This document shows, one piece after another, positions 7,269-16,828 of a stretch of 64,000 nucleotides of DNA. The position numbers and the translations under genes were made by a program. Origin of the DNA: Acidobacteriota bacterium (lineage in GTDB: Bacteria; Acidobacteriota; Terriglobia; Terriglobales; Acidobacteriaceae); NCBI GenBank assembly GCA_003225055.1, contig QIAU01000125.1, positions 49,742 to 113,741 on the forward strand, in the 5' to 3' direction. The notes beneath the pieces are model-generated. The model saw only the letters and a list, made by a program, of their open reading frames with translations, did not search any database and was not told the origin of the DNA. Positions within the stretch are counted from its first letter, which is position 1. The number at the start of each line of letters is the position of its first letter.

Positions 7269-10200
7269 TTAATCCCCCGCCACCGCCTGCAGATCTTGCT
7301 GCAGGCAGGCCTTATCAAGTTGCAGAATTGCCGGGTCCTGACATCCACGTCGCAACTCGGCTTCCAGCACCGCCAGCTGTGCCGCAATATCCTGCTCGGC
7401 CTTTCGTTTGCGGATGACTTCCTCGCGATAGCGCCGCAGGAAGTAGTCGATCGTTTCAACCCGGATCTTGATTGAGCCGGAGGGCTTGTTCTCGTCGAGA
7501 TCTTTGAAGCAGAAGTATGGAGTGCCGGACTGCTCAATAATGCCCTCGATCACGCCATAGATAGGAGCGTCGTGTCCGCACTTGAAGCTGGAAACTTCCA
7601 GCGCCACCAGATTAGGATGCCGCGCGGTAAACTTTGCCGCCCAGACTTTGTGATTGGTGCTGCATGAATAGGAATTCTTCCAGGCGTCGCTGATATCCAG
7701 CGGGCTGCTGATCACACCCGCCCGAACTTCCTCGCCGAAGAGACGCTGCAGCAGGTCTTCGTCGAGCGGAAGCGTGTTTTGAGAAAAAATCGGATAGCCG
7801 AGCTTTTGGAACTCGTCCATGATCTCGTGGTTCAATCCAGGATCGTGATGATAGGGCCGTCCCAGCATCACGATGCCAATGCGGTCCTCGCGCTCCAGTT
7901 GATCGAGCACCTGGCGCGCACGGCGGCGAATGTTCGTTTCATATTCTTTTAGAGCCTCGAACCCGGCTTCTATGGCGCGATCATTTTCTTCTTCCGACAG
8001 TCCCAGAATCGGCTGCCACCCCTGCAGCATTTGATGAGCGAACAGCTTGCGATCGGCAAAGTTCAGTACCGGGTCCAAATACTTCACCTTGTGCTCGGCG
8101 AAGACGTCATTTTCCTTGGTGAACGCGGCTTTCACCGTTTCCGGAGTCGCGGTCACGGTCGGGCAGGCATTCGAGCCTTGCAACTTCACCAAGGGCGTAT
8201 GCAGGACGTCGTACATCGGGAAGAAGATCACGTTCAGAGGCTTCTTGCGGTGCTTCTCCTGGACGAGGTTGTAGACGTGGGAAATCCCGATCTTGGCAGG
8301 GAAGCAGGGGTCAATCGCGCCACGGCTGGCACCCGCGCGATAGAGTTCCTGGCTGGTGTAATCGGAGTATACGATGTTCTCGGGTTCGACTCCGAGGCTT
8401 TCGAAATAGGCATTGAACAGCGGCGCGTAGCTGTAGATGTTTAGCACGCGCGGAATCCCGATGCGTAGCTGCTTGCGGTTCTCCATCAGTCGAATGCGCT
8501 CTTTGGCCGCCTTCGACCAAGCGCGCGTCGGAATCGGATCGGCAACGTTCTTGGCGTTGGTAGGACGAAAGACCTCTTTCGACGCGATGTCCACGAAATT
8601 GGGATGCTGGTCTCGGATTGAATCGAGGCCAGCTTTGATGTCCTTCATTTCGCTCACATCTTCCACGCTTCCTTTTTCGCAGGTAGCAATAATCAGCCTC
8701 TGCTCACCTTGCATCAGCGGAACCTTGGTTACCCGCTTGATGGGAACGAAATCCTTGGCGGGCTCGGTTCGGATGTCGATAAAAGTTCGCAGGCAATTGT
8801 TCTTGCAGAAATTGCAGCGCGTAGCCTCGTTGCGCGTCGTCCGGTATTCGATTTTCCGTACTGCATCCAAGCCGACGAAGGTCGTACGCTGACCGTTCCG
8901 CCACAGGCGCAGCGATTCCTGCGCCGCGCCGATTGCGCCGGACTCTCCGCAGTGCTCGTGCACGATGATTTCCGGTTGCTTCCCGGCGGCCCGGAAGCTA
9001 TTGCGAATGAAGTCCACTTCCGCTTTCACCACAGCAAGATTATTTTGCGTGCCGCCTTGCAGGACAAAGCGCGTGCCTAACGCAGCGAGATTTGGGATGC
9101 TGGCTACATAGAGGAAGACATTCTTCGGTAACACGGCCGCAAGCCCGGCGAGGATTTCCTCCGCGCGCCACCCTTGTCGCTGGAAATTAACGATGTCCGA
9201 CTGCATGAACACCGCGCAGCCGTAGCCAAAAACCGGCATTGCTTGCGCGGCAAACGCCAGATCGGCGTATTGATTCACATCGAAGCCGAAGCCTTCCGCC
9301 GTGGATTGCAGGAAGTATCCGTTGCCGGCGGAGCACTGGGTGTTGAGCTTGAAATCCTTCACGCGGCCGTTGTGCAAGATGATGATTTTGATGTCCTGCC
9401 CGCCAACGTCCACAATCACGTGCGGATCCTCGTAGAACTTCAGCGCCGATTCCGTGTGGGCCACTGTCTCAACCAGCGCGACGTCGGCCTTGAGCACGTC
9501 CTTCAGGATATCCTTGGCATAGCCCGTCGTGGCCACGCCGAGTACCTCCAATTTCGCGTTCTGCGCTTCTACCTGCCCGCGCAGATTCTCGAACATTTCG
9601 ATCGTGTCCTGAATCGGATTGCCATTCGAGAGCTGATAAGACTTCGAGAGAATGTCTCCATTCTCATCCAGCAGGACAGCCTTGGTAGAAGTCGATCCGC
9701 CGTCGATGCCGATGAAGCCGCCGACCGTGGTTCCGCTCTGAAAGACCGCTGGAGTAAATTTCTTGCGACGGTAGCTTTCTTTGAAGCCATCAAGTTCTTC
9801 GGGACGTTCGACAAGGCCCTTCCCGCCCGCTTTCGCCTTTTCCTCTTGCCGGCCGTATTCGATGTAGTGGACCAGGTTGTCATAGCCGCGGTAGCAGCCC
9901 ACGCAGTCATCTTCGCTGCGGCCAAACTCGATTGCTCCCAGGGCGGCAAAATACTGAGCATTCTGTGGCACCTTGATTAGGTCTTCCGGTCTGGCGCCCT
10001 CGGGAATGGCGACCTTGCGCTCCTGCCACATGCGCGGAATGTTGGCCTGCCAGGCTTCTCGCATGCCGCGAATGAAGCTGTTAGGACCTCCGAGAAGCAG
10101 CACATGCGGCCGCAAAGTATGCCCGCGCGTGAGAACGCTCAAGTTTTGCAGAACGATGGCTTCGAAAAGGGAAGCCATGAGCTCATCTGGCGGGGTGCCC

Positions 10201-10853
10201 ACTTTTTGCAGGCTATTGATGTCGGTTTCGGCGAATACGCCGCATTTGCCGGCCACTTTGTGAAGCTTGATCCCGTGATATCCCTGGTTCCCGAGTTGAA
10301 CGGCGGGAATTTTCAGCTTGGCGTTGATTTTGTCGATGACCGCGCCTGTACCGCCGGCGCACTTGTCATTCATCGAGGGGATCTTCTTTTTGCGCCCGGT
10401 CTCTTCGTCATCCTTGAAGACAATGATCTTGGCATCCTGCCCACCGAGTTCGATGACGGAATAGACCTCAGGGTGCAGCTTTTCCACGGCCAGGGAGACC
10501 GCTGTCACCTCCTGCACGAACTTCGCGCCGATCTGATCCGCAATCGCGCCGCCGCCGGAGCCGGTCATAAACAGGCGCGTGTTATGGCGGTTGATGCCGG
10601 CGTCCGCCTCCATGCGCTTTAAGAATTCCAGCGTTTTTTCCGGCTGTTTGGTTTCGTGGCGCTGATAGTCCTGCCAGAGCACCTCGTCGGTAGCGGAGTC
10701 AACGACGACCGCCTTGACCGTGGTGGAACCCACGTCAAGTCCAACCAGGAACCCGGTGCTGTGATCGTGCGGCTTTGGCGCCGCTTTCGGTTGCTGAACC
10801 GGCAAATCCAGGGGGGCGATTTGGACGAGCTGTGGACCTTTATGATCGTGCAT
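7269..10853 (-). CDS. Double BadF/BcrA-type CoA-dehydratase activase
   Basis: An 1194-residue iron-sulfur ATPase fusion. Two ASKHA-fold activase domains are visible: residues ~34-320 (FLVGLDVGSTTVKAVV, ELGGQDAKII, KCAGGTGAVID, CGVFAETD) and ~378-640 (FIGIDGGSTSTKAVLL, DVGGQDIKIIIL, QCSAGNGYF, GCAVFMQSD). Each keeps the two cysteines that hold the subunit-bridging [4Fe-4S] cluster in characterised activators. A CNFCKNNC motif near residue 680 suggests another cluster, followed by a DUF2229-like region (~797-1000) and a C-terminal HgdB-like part with SYSCSTNH and FKCGHD. ATP hydrolysis would drive electron transfer to the partner encoded at 10957. Start supported by GGAGAGGCAGGA. The substrate is unknown. 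Confidence 0.85.
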   Translation of the reverse strand: MHDHKGPQLVQIAPLDLPVQQPKAAPKPHDHSTGFLVGLDVGSTTVKAVVVDSATDEVLWQDYQRHETKQPEKTLEFLKRMEADAGINRHNTRLFMTGSGGGAIADQIGAKFVQEVTAVSLAVEKLHPEVYSVIELGGQDAKIIVFKDDEETGRKKKIPSMNDKCAGGTGAVIDKINAKLKIPAVQLGNQGYHGIKLHKVAGKCGVFAETDINSLQKVGTPPDELMASLFEAIVLQNLSVLTRGHTLRPHVLLLGGPNSFIRGMREAWQANIPRMWQERKVAIPEGARPEDLIKVPQNAQYFAALGAIEFGRSEDDCVGCYRGYDNLVHYIEYGRQEEKAKAGGKGLVERPEELDGFKESYRRKKFTPAVFQSGTTVGGFIGIDGGSTSTKAVLLDENGDILSKSYQLSNGNPIQDTIEMFENLRGQVEAQNAKLEVLGVATTGYAKDILKDVLKADVALVETVAHTESALKFYEDPHVIVDVGGQDIKIIILHNGRVKDFKLNTQCSAGNGYFLQSTAEGFGFDVNQYADLAFAAQAMPVFGYGCAVFMQSDIVNFQRQGWRAEEILAGLAAVLPKNVFLYVASIPNLAALGTRFVLQGGTQNNLAVVKAEVDFIRNSFRAAGKQPEIIVHEHCGESGAIGAAQESLRLWRNGQRTTFVGLDAVRKIEYRTTRNEATRCNFCKNNCLRTFIDIRTEPAKDFVPIKRVTKVPLMQGEQRLIIATCEKGSVEDVSEMKDIKAGLDSIRDQHPNFVDIASKEVFRPTNAKNVADPIPTRAWSKAAKERIRLMENRKQLRIGIPRVLNIYSYAPLFNAYFESLGVEPENIVYSDYTSQELYRAGASRGAIDPCFPAKIGISHVYNLVQEKHRKKPLNVIFFPMYDVLHTPLVKLQGSNACPTVTATPETVKAAFTKENDVFAEHKVKYLDPVLNFADRKLFAHQMLQGWQPILGLSEEENDRAIEAGFEALKEYETNIRRRARQVLDQLEREDRIGIVMLGRPYHHDPGLNHEIMDEFQKLGYPIFSQNTLPLDEDLLQRLFGEEVRAGVISSPLDISDAWKNSYSCSTNHKVWAAKFTARHPNLVALEVSSFKCGHDAPIYGVIEGIIEQSGTPYFCFKDLDENKPSGSIKIRVETIDYFLRRYREEVIRKRKAEQDIAAQLAVLEAELRRGCQDPAILQLDKACLQQDLQAVAGD

Positions 10854-10956
10854 TCCTGCCTCTCCGTGTGGTTATGCAAATGCCAAGAAAGCATCACCGC
10901 CGAGACCGCCGCCCAGAAATTTCTCTGCCTGCTCGGCGGTTTCAGCGGCGAAATAT

Positions 10957-12747
10957 TTAGTCCCCCGAGGTCGCCGGGATGGCCGAACCGCCTACCCGCA
11001 CCCGTTTCCAGAACCGCGTGTCCTTGTCGATTCGTTCGCTCACGTGCAGGATGAATTGCGCCGCCGTTCCGGCCACTCCTGCGCGATGCGGCACGTGATA
11101 GAACGGCCGCTTCAGTTCCGGATGCTCCTCGATGTACGCACGGATTTCATTCAGACTCTTGCCGGTGGACTTGAGGCACTGCTCGAACTCGGTCTTAGCC
11201 TTGACCTTGGCCTCGCCGAGGGCCATTTGCACCCGGCTGTGCGCGTTGACCTCGCCTTCGCCGGATGTCTCGATGGGAAGGAAGATCATGTCCTTGAATT
11301 TGTTGATCACGGCCGATTGCACTCCGTCGGACTGCGAAGACGGCATGCATCCGAACGGTTTCAGCGCCAACACCATGTGGCAGAGTTTGTGGACGGTGTA
11401 ATACACGTTCTTGCCTACTTCGAGGTGCCCCTCGCCGCCGCGCGCAAACTGGTTATAGAAAGGATGCGCCAGTTCTGCCAGTTCGGCTTGTGGCGCGAGG
11501 TGATGGGTAATACCGCCAAGGTGCTTGATCGTGCGATGGTAGAAGTAGTTCCACATGCGTTCCCCGGCGCCAATCCCCCACAGCTTCTTGCGTAGGCCGA
11601 TGTAGTTCGCGAACTGCTTCTTGAGCTCGTACCACTCCGGATTCCGGTAGGGGCGATTCACCGGCCATTTTGCTTTGGCGTGTGCTTTGGCCTGGTACAT
11701 CAGATAAGCCACCCAGGTGGCGATCGGTTCCACCAGCACCTGGGCGCCTTCGCGTTCCAAAAAGTCGAACATGTGGAAGTTGCCATCGCCTTCGGTGATC
11801 TGCGCCCAGAACTCGCCGGTGATTTTCACCAGGGGCTTCACCCGCGTGCGGTCCACTTCGACGGAATCCAATTTTTCGCGGGCGGAATGAAGAGCATGGA
11901 GGTAGTCCTTGCCCCACATGTGCTCATGCCATTTGCCGAAAACATTAAACGTGTTTCGTAGGATCTTGTTGCTCTTGAATTTCGGTTTCGTCCAGTCGGG
12001 CGCGCGCTGTTCGATTTCAAATGACCTGCGATTTCGCAAATCCTCGCAAAGTCCAGCCACGGTTTCACGGAAAACGCGATCCGTCTCCCCTGAATTCAGC
12101 TCGTACGGGCGAATTTGATAAATCAGATCGTTGATCACATCGCCCAGATGCATGGCATTGAGCATGCCAAACCCGAAATCAACGGTGAATTTCAGCCCGG
12201 GCTCTCCCGAGGCTGCCTTGATTCCATCGCTGTCTTTGAACAGCAGCACGCGGAAACCATCGAAGCCCGCGTTTTTCAAAGCGAAGCGATACTCGGCCTC
12301 ATACATGCCGAAGCGGCAAGGCCCGCAAGAGCCCGCCGTAAAGAAGACGTAGTGGTCCAAAATCTGCTGGCGCGAGAGGCCCTCTTTCTCAAGAAACTGG
12401 AGGTACTGCACAAGGTTGCCGACCGTGAAATAGGTGGGATTGCATTGGCCGTTATTGCCAAATTCCTTGCCGGTCTGGAAGGCGGCGACATTCGGTACGG
12501 GCAGCTTCTCGCAACGATAGCCGCAGCCCTGGAAGACGGCGCGAATCAGATCTTCGTGCTTCCAGGTAAAGCCGCCGAACAAAATCGTCACCCGGCTGCG
12601 CTCGTCGGCTGTGAACGCCCGCTCTACCGGACGATGGAAGTGCTGGGGCTGGTCCAGTCCGGCAATCTTGCGCAGGCGGGCCCGCTCGGCTTCTAAGCGT
12701 CTCTTGATCTCAGAGTCATTCTCAATCTGGACGAAATTCGTCGCCAT
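10957..12747 (-). CDS. HgdB/DUF2229-type 2-hydroxyacyl-CoA dehydratase-like subunit
   Basis: A 596-residue partner of the double activase 103 bases downstream. Cysteine motifs likely to hold iron-sulfur clusters are CGYRC, NGQC, GSCGPCRFGMYE and GCMPS, typical of the HgdB/BcrC superfamily. The ATG at 12747 was chosen over one at 12768 because GGAGGAAGAC lies directly before it. In many anaerobes these two proteins are one chain of about 1400 residues; here they are split. The module resembles uncharacterised low-potential reductases more than the classic glutaconyl/lactoyl dehydratases, since no separate HgdA-like subunit or CoA ligase is nearby. Function inferred only. Confidence 0.8.
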   Translation of the reverse strand: MATNFVQIENDSEIKRRLEAERARLRKIAGLDQPQHFHRPVERAFTADERSRVTILFGGFTWKHEDLIRAVFQGCGYRCEKLPVPNVAAFQTGKEFGNNGQCNPTYFTVGNLVQYLQFLEKEGLSRQQILDHYVFFTAGSCGPCRFGMYEAEYRFALKNAGFDGFRVLLFKDSDGIKAASGEPGLKFTVDFGFGMLNAMHLGDVINDLIYQIRPYELNSGETDRVFRETVAGLCEDLRNRRSFEIEQRAPDWTKPKFKSNKILRNTFNVFGKWHEHMWGKDYLHALHSAREKLDSVEVDRTRVKPLVKITGEFWAQITEGDGNFHMFDFLEREGAQVLVEPIATWVAYLMYQAKAHAKAKWPVNRPYRNPEWYELKKQFANYIGLRKKLWGIGAGERMWNYFYHRTIKHLGGITHHLAPQAELAELAHPFYNQFARGGEGHLEVGKNVYYTVHKLCHMVLALKPFGCMPSSQSDGVQSAVINKFKDMIFLPIETSGEGEVNAHSRVQMALGEAKVKAKTEFEQCLKSTGKSLNEIRAYIEEHPELKRPFYHVPHRAGVAGTAAQFILHVSERIDKDTRFWKRVRVGGSAIPATSGD

Positions 12748-13190
12748 GTCTTCCTCCGGCGTGATCAACTTAGTTGATGACGAATGGCTGGGAAATTTGG
12801 GGTGAAGGCGCGCCTGCGATTTTGCAGAGCTAGAAGGCAGGAGACAAGTGAGGAACTCCCGACCACTTCAGGCCTACTGAAAAACGGCATCCGAACTCCA
12901 AAACTGGGCTGGGAGATTCGAAGTCTTACACTGGTGGAACGGTTGGGAGACAGTTCCGCTAGCGCCGGGTTTTGCAGTGATTTCCGTTTCGGTGCTTACT
13001 GCCCGAACGAAGTAACCTTGGGTCCGTTACAAAATCTAGTCCGCCCTCACGAGCGGCGATGATACAGCAGTAATTTTTAGCAGAAACCGTGGCCCGGTTC
13101 AAGGCTGCCCAACGATTTTGCCAAACGATTTCAACACACGCCGGATGTTGTGTTGCCGCCCCTTCACAGGCGCTCGGTCATCGCAGAAAT
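12748..13190. other. Intergenic region upstream of the activase operon
   Basis: About 440 bases with no credible ORF or RNA gene. It must hold the promoter for the minus-strand operon starting at 12747. ACGATTT occurs twice 13 bases apart near 13110-13130; no recognisable operator. Confidence 0.5.
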
Positions 13191-14552
13191 TTATCCCTTA
13201 ATCTTTCTGCCCGCTCCATCCCACTGCGCCGCGGTATCTTTGAAATACGAATAATTTGCCAGGTGGCAGCCGATGGCGGCGTGGTTGCCGAACTCTTCGT
13301 TCTCCACCGGCTTTTTGCGCGTGCGAACGGAGTTGAAGAAATTTGCTTCATGGTCGGCGAGATCGCTGTAGCCGAACGGCACCCCGAACGTCTCGACTTC
13401 CTCTTCCACTTTGAAATTCGTCGGACTGGGCAGCGGGTGCTCGGCCTCCCATTCGGCCAAATACTGATTCCGCAATTGCCCAGGCCATCCATAAATTGAA
13501 TAGCTCTCCGGTTGCGGACGCGTCTTCTGGGGCGTGTACGTCAAAGTCGAGTCCTTGATGATCAGCGTGCCCTTGGTTCCGAAAAATCCGATGAACTCGC
13601 CCTGATCATTATTCAAATTGCAACGCAGATAGACGCGGAAATTCGGATAGTCATATAGAGTCTCGATGAGATCGGGAAAGTCCCGTCCATCTTTCCAGCG
13701 GAACAGCCCGCCGGCGGAGCGTGCCCGCTGGGCCACGGCATTCGCACCCGTGATGAAATGAATTCCCGAAATCAGGTGCACGAAGAGGTCTCCAGCCAGG
13801 CCTTCTCCATAATCGGTGAAACACCGCCAGCGGAAAAAACGTTCGGGGCTGAACGGCCGCCTGGGGGCGCCGTCAAGAAATGCGTTCCAGTCGATCGTCT
13901 GCTCACTGGCATTCCGAGGAATGGGATAGACCCAAGCCCCGCTGGCCGAATTGCGGTCCCAATACGCTTCGATTGAATACACCTCTCCGAGCTTGCCGGA
14001 GTCATAAATTTCCTTGGCTTGAGCATAGAGAATCGAAGACACGCGCTGGCTTCCGATTTGCACGATGCGGTTGGTCTTCTGCGCCGCCTCAACCATCGCG
14101 AAGCCGTCTTCGACCGTGTGGGACATCGGTTTCTCGCAATAAACATCCTTGCCGGCGGCGCACGCGTCCACGAACACCTTTCGATGTTGATGGTCGGTGA
14201 CCGCAAGCAAGACGGCGTCCACATCTTTGCGGTCGAGAACCTCCTTATAATTGCGCGTCGCCGGAACAGTGTTTTTCACCGCTTCCTGGGCGGCAGTATG
14301 TCGCGAGTCATAGAGATCGCACACTGCGACACATTCAGCTCCCGGCACGCGCAAAGATGCCTCCAGCAACTCACATCCCCGCACCCCCGTGCCGATGGAG
14401 GCGAACCGCACGGTGTCGCTGGCCGGAACTGGACGGGCCGCTCCCCAAAGCGGCTTCGGCTCAAGCAAGGTAAATTTTGCCGCTACCCCGGTGGCCACAG
14501 CTCCTGTCCCAATACGCATGAAGTCACGACGAGTCCACGAACGCTGGTTCAT
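13191..14552 (-). CDS. Tat-exported Gfo/Idh/MocA oxidoreductase
   Basis: A 453-residue NAD(P)-dependent oxidoreductase. The N-terminus has a twin-arginine signal (SWTRRDFMRIG) and a hydrophobic segment, so it is probably exported with cofactor bound. The Rossmann fold starts at VRFASIGTGVRGCELL (~45), and the Gfo/Idh/MocA motif CEKPMSHTVED lies at about 145. The C-terminal substrate domain includes YWDRNSASGAW and GDLFVHLISGIHF. Substrates in this subfamily are sugars or cyclitols. The next gene downstream on the same strand (14658) encodes a Tat-signal sugar isomerase/epimerase, which suggests a shared periplasmic sugar pathway. Confidence 0.88.
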   Translation of the reverse strand: MNQRSWTRRDFMRIGTGAVATGVAAKFTLLEPKPLWGAARPVPASDTVRFASIGTGVRGCELLEASLRVPGAECVAVCDLYDSRHTAAQEAVKNTVPATRNYKEVLDRKDVDAVLLAVTDHQHRKVFVDACAAGKDVYCEKPMSHTVEDGFAMVEAAQKTNRIVQIGSQRVSSILYAQAKEIYDSGKLGEVYSIEAYWDRNSASGAWVYPIPRNASEQTIDWNAFLDGAPRRPFSPERFFRWRCFTDYGEGLAGDLFVHLISGIHFITGANAVAQRARSAGGLFRWKDGRDFPDLIETLYDYPNFRVYLRCNLNNDQGEFIGFFGTKGTLIIKDSTLTYTPQKTRPQPESYSIYGWPGQLRNQYLAEWEAEHPLPSPTNFKVEEEVETFGVPFGYSDLADHEANFFNSVRTRKKPVENEEFGNHAAIGCHLANYSYFKDTAAQWDGAGRKIKG

Positions 14553-14657
14553 GAAAATTCTCCGTTCCTATAGAAAAGTTGGCAGCTTGCGCCTTGGGCC
14601 GAACCTGCGCTGTCATGCGCGAAGGTTTTGTGCGCTGGGAATTATTGCATATACGGG

Positions 14658-15494
14658 TTACGCATGGGTGGTACGGAAAGACTGCAGACATCGATTAGCG
14701 GTTTCGAGTTCGGAAAAGCGGCTGCCTTCCTGCTCGAGGAGATAAAATTCGACTCCACCACCCTTCTCGGCGGCAGCAAAGATACTCTTCCAGTCGGCAC
14801 TGCCTTCGCCGAACAAGACCTTGTAGCCTTTGGCCGGATCGGAAGACCAGTCCTTCAAGTGAAGAGACCGGATCCGCCCGGGATTGGCACGAATCCAGGC
14901 CACCGGGTCCGAACCTGCCTCCAGGCAAGTGCCGACATCCAGCTGAAGCATGACCGACGGCTTCGTATTCTTAGCGATTACTTCGATCGGGCGCACCCCA
15001 TCGACTGGCGTGAACTCGGGCTTATGGTTGTGGTAGCCAGCCTTAAGGCCTGAGCCTTCCAGTTGCTCGGCTGCGGAGTTCAACCGCTCGGCGAGCAATT
15101 TCCAACTGTCCGTACCTTTTCTCAAGTCCGCGCTTGCCATCACCAGGTTCTTGCTTCCCAGGACCAGATTCAGGTCACGGGCGTGATTAATCTTGTCCGC
15201 GTCGAAGTAGTGTTCATCGTTGTGAGTCGAGAAACAGCGGAGGCCCAGGTCGTCGAGAAGCTTGCGCATCTGCTTGGCTTGCGCTTCGCTCCACTCAAAA
15301 TAAGGAGCGTAGAATTCCACGCATTCATATCCCATCTTGGCGACCGAGCGCACGGTGCCTTCCGGGTCTTGCTTGAGGGCGTCACGAACCGAGTAGAGTT
15401 CCAAGCCAATTGGAATGGAGCGAGACGCGGCAGTCTTGAGCGCCCAGGGAAGCAACGCGCTTAAAGCGAGGAACGAGCGACGAGTGAGGGACAT
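14658..15494 (-). CDS. Exported sugar phosphate isomerase/epimerase-like protein
   Basis: A 278-residue xylose-isomerase-like TIM barrel (AP endonuclease 2 superfamily). A Tat-like signal (SLTRRSFLALSALLPW) precedes the barrel, which begins PIGLELYSVRDAL. Metal-binding candidates are the Glu of YECVEFYAPY, the His of AGYHNHKPE, the Asp of QLDVGTCLEAG and the His/Asp of SLHLKDW. It lies 105 bases upstream of the Gfo/Idh/MocA gene on the same strand. A decayed copy of part of this gene lies at 17224-17354. Confidence 0.88.
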   Translation of the reverse strand: MSLTRRSFLALSALLPWALKTAASRSIPIGLELYSVRDALKQDPEGTVRSVAKMGYECVEFYAPYFEWSEAQAKQMRKLLDDLGLRCFSTHNDEHYFDADKINHARDLNLVLGSKNLVMASADLRKGTDSWKLLAERLNSAAEQLEGSGLKAGYHNHKPEFTPVDGVRPIEVIAKNTKPSVMLQLDVGTCLEAGSDPVAWIRANPGRIRSLHLKDWSSDPAKGYKVLFGEGSADWKSIFAAAEKGGGVEFYLLEQEGSRFSELETANRCLQSFRTTHA

Positions 15495-15655
15495 GCGGGA
15501 GATCGTACTCCGATGGTCGGAAAAGCATCAACCCCTCGACTACCGCCGGAGGGATTTGAACGTGACCTCTAAAAACTCGAGATTCTCCGGTGAGAGCCTT
15601 TGGACTGAATCGCGGGCGAGCTTATCCGATATGCCTTTCGGACTTGGTCTCTCTA

Positions 15656-15842
15656 CCCGGACGACGGGCCACCTTCGTCCGGGCTCAGACCGCAAAGTCA
15701 CTAAAGCAACTTTTCTGACTTAGGAAACATCTGAGCCCCATAAAGGTCCCGTTCCGCAACAGCCAGCCGAGTCGGTCGGGAATGGGCCAGGCGCAGAAAC
15801 CGACGGTTCCCTACGCGAAGGACTGAACCATAGGAAAGGGAA
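15656..15842 (+). promoter_or_regulatory. Structured leader of the 15851 phosphoesterase gene
   Basis: Consecutive perfect stems precede the gene: CCCGGACGA/TCGTCCGGG (15656-15683), then GGGCTCAGA/TCTGAGCCC (15681-15738), which shares the GGG with the first and encloses AAGTCA/TGACTT and AAAG/CTTT. A third region offers alternatives: CCCGTTCC with GGAATGGG, or GTCGGT with ACCGAC. The arrangement resembles a cis-regulatory RNA, but it fits no riboswitch consensus I know (c-di-GMP-I, cobalamin, TPP and glycine were considered). Confidence 0.4.
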
Positions 15843-15850
15843 GAATAACC

Positions 15851-16828
15851 ATGAACCGACCTTCCAAGGGTCTGGTACTCGCTTGCATATTAACTGGGCT
15901 GAGCCTGCTTCAAATGGCTTGTGGCAATTCCGGCCACGGAGGAGGCACGCCGCCTGGACCGCCCGGACCGCCTGGACCCCCCGGAGGAACGCCGGGATGT
16001 GGTGTTCCGGTTTCCTCTCCCGCGCTGAATCTGCCTGTGGGGCACGTTTTCATCGTGGTCGAAGAAAACCACAGTTATTCGAGCGTCATCGGCAACGCCA
16101 GCATGCCGTACTTAAATCATCTGGCGACCACCTACGCCTACGCCTTGAACTACTTTGCAAACACGCATCCTTCCATCGGCAATTACTTCATGCTCACCAC
16201 CGGACAGATCATCACCAATGACGACGGCTTTTCTGGGGACGTCTCAGCCGACAACATCGTTCGGCATTTGATCGGCGCCGGGAAAACCTGGAAGGAGTAT
16301 TCCGAAAACCTCCCCTCGGTCGGATACACCGGCGGTGACACTGGCGGCTACACCGAACACCATAACCCCCTGTCTTATTTTTCCGACGTGCGCGGAAACA
16401 GCACCCAGGCCCAGAATCTGGTTCCTTTTACCCAGTTCGCTTCGGACTTGGCCAATCACACCCTCCCGAACTACGCTTTCATCGTTCCCAACGACAATGA
16501 CGATGGCCATAGCGGGAGCCTGGGGCAAGCGGACTCTTGGCTTTCGACCAATATCGACCCGCTGATCGGCAGCTCCGATTTCAACACGCCTGGTGGGGGG
16601 CTTTTGATCGTCGTCTTTGATGAATCAGTGGACTCCGACGCGGTGAACGGCGGCGGACATGTCCCCTGGGTGGTGGTCGGCCCCGACGTTAAGAAAGGTT
16701 TCACCTCGACCGCTTGTTACCAGCACGGAAGCACGCTGCGCTTCATGTCAGAATTGGTTGGCCTCAACAGCTTCGCTGGCGCAGCAGCCACCGCACCCAA
16801 TATGGCGGAGTTCCTCTCTGGACATTGA
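15851..16828 (+). CDS. Lipoprotein phosphoesterase with collagen-like linker
   Basis: A 325-residue protein of the phosphoesterase (phospholipase C/acid phosphatase, alkaline-phosphatase fold) family. A lipobox LLQMAC puts the lipid-bearing Cys at residue 24. Residues 32-46 are collagen-type triplets (GPPGPPGPPGG). The catalytic domain starts HVFIVVEENHSYSSVIG, with the metal-binding Glu/Asn, and continues with PNDNDDGHSG and VVFDESVDSD toward the C-terminal metal site. The start ATG follows GGAAAGGGAAGAAT. It probably sits on the outer face of a membrane. A related but longer enzyme is encoded at 20671. The gene is alone on its strand behind a structured leader. Confidence 0.85.
   Translation: MNRPSKGLVLACILTGLSLLQMACGNSGHGGGTPPGPPGPPGPPGGTPGCGVPVSSPALNLPVGHVFIVVEENHSYSSVIGNASMPYLNHLATTYAYALNYFANTHPSIGNYFMLTTGQIITNDDGFSGDVSADNIVRHLIGAGKTWKEYSENLPSVGYTGGDTGGYTEHHNPLSYFSDVRGNSTQAQNLVPFTQFASDLANHTLPNYAFIVPNDNDDGHSGSLGQADSWLSTNIDPLIGSSDFNTPGGGLLIVVFDESVDSDAVNGGGHVPWVVVGPDVKKGFTSTACYQHGSTLRFMSELVGLNSFAGAAATAPNMAEFLSGH

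Noticed and set aside
15540..15610. tRNA-like segment on the minus strand (GTTCAAATCCC followed by TCCGGCGGTA)
   Set aside because: No 5' acceptor strand or cloverleaf could be formed; the T-stem needs removal of four bases. It may be a remnant, but I cannot support a tRNA.
15690..15842. c-di-GMP-I, cobalamin, TPP and glycine riboswitch
   Set aside because: Short matches such as CGCAAAG occur, but the conserved cores and their order are absent.
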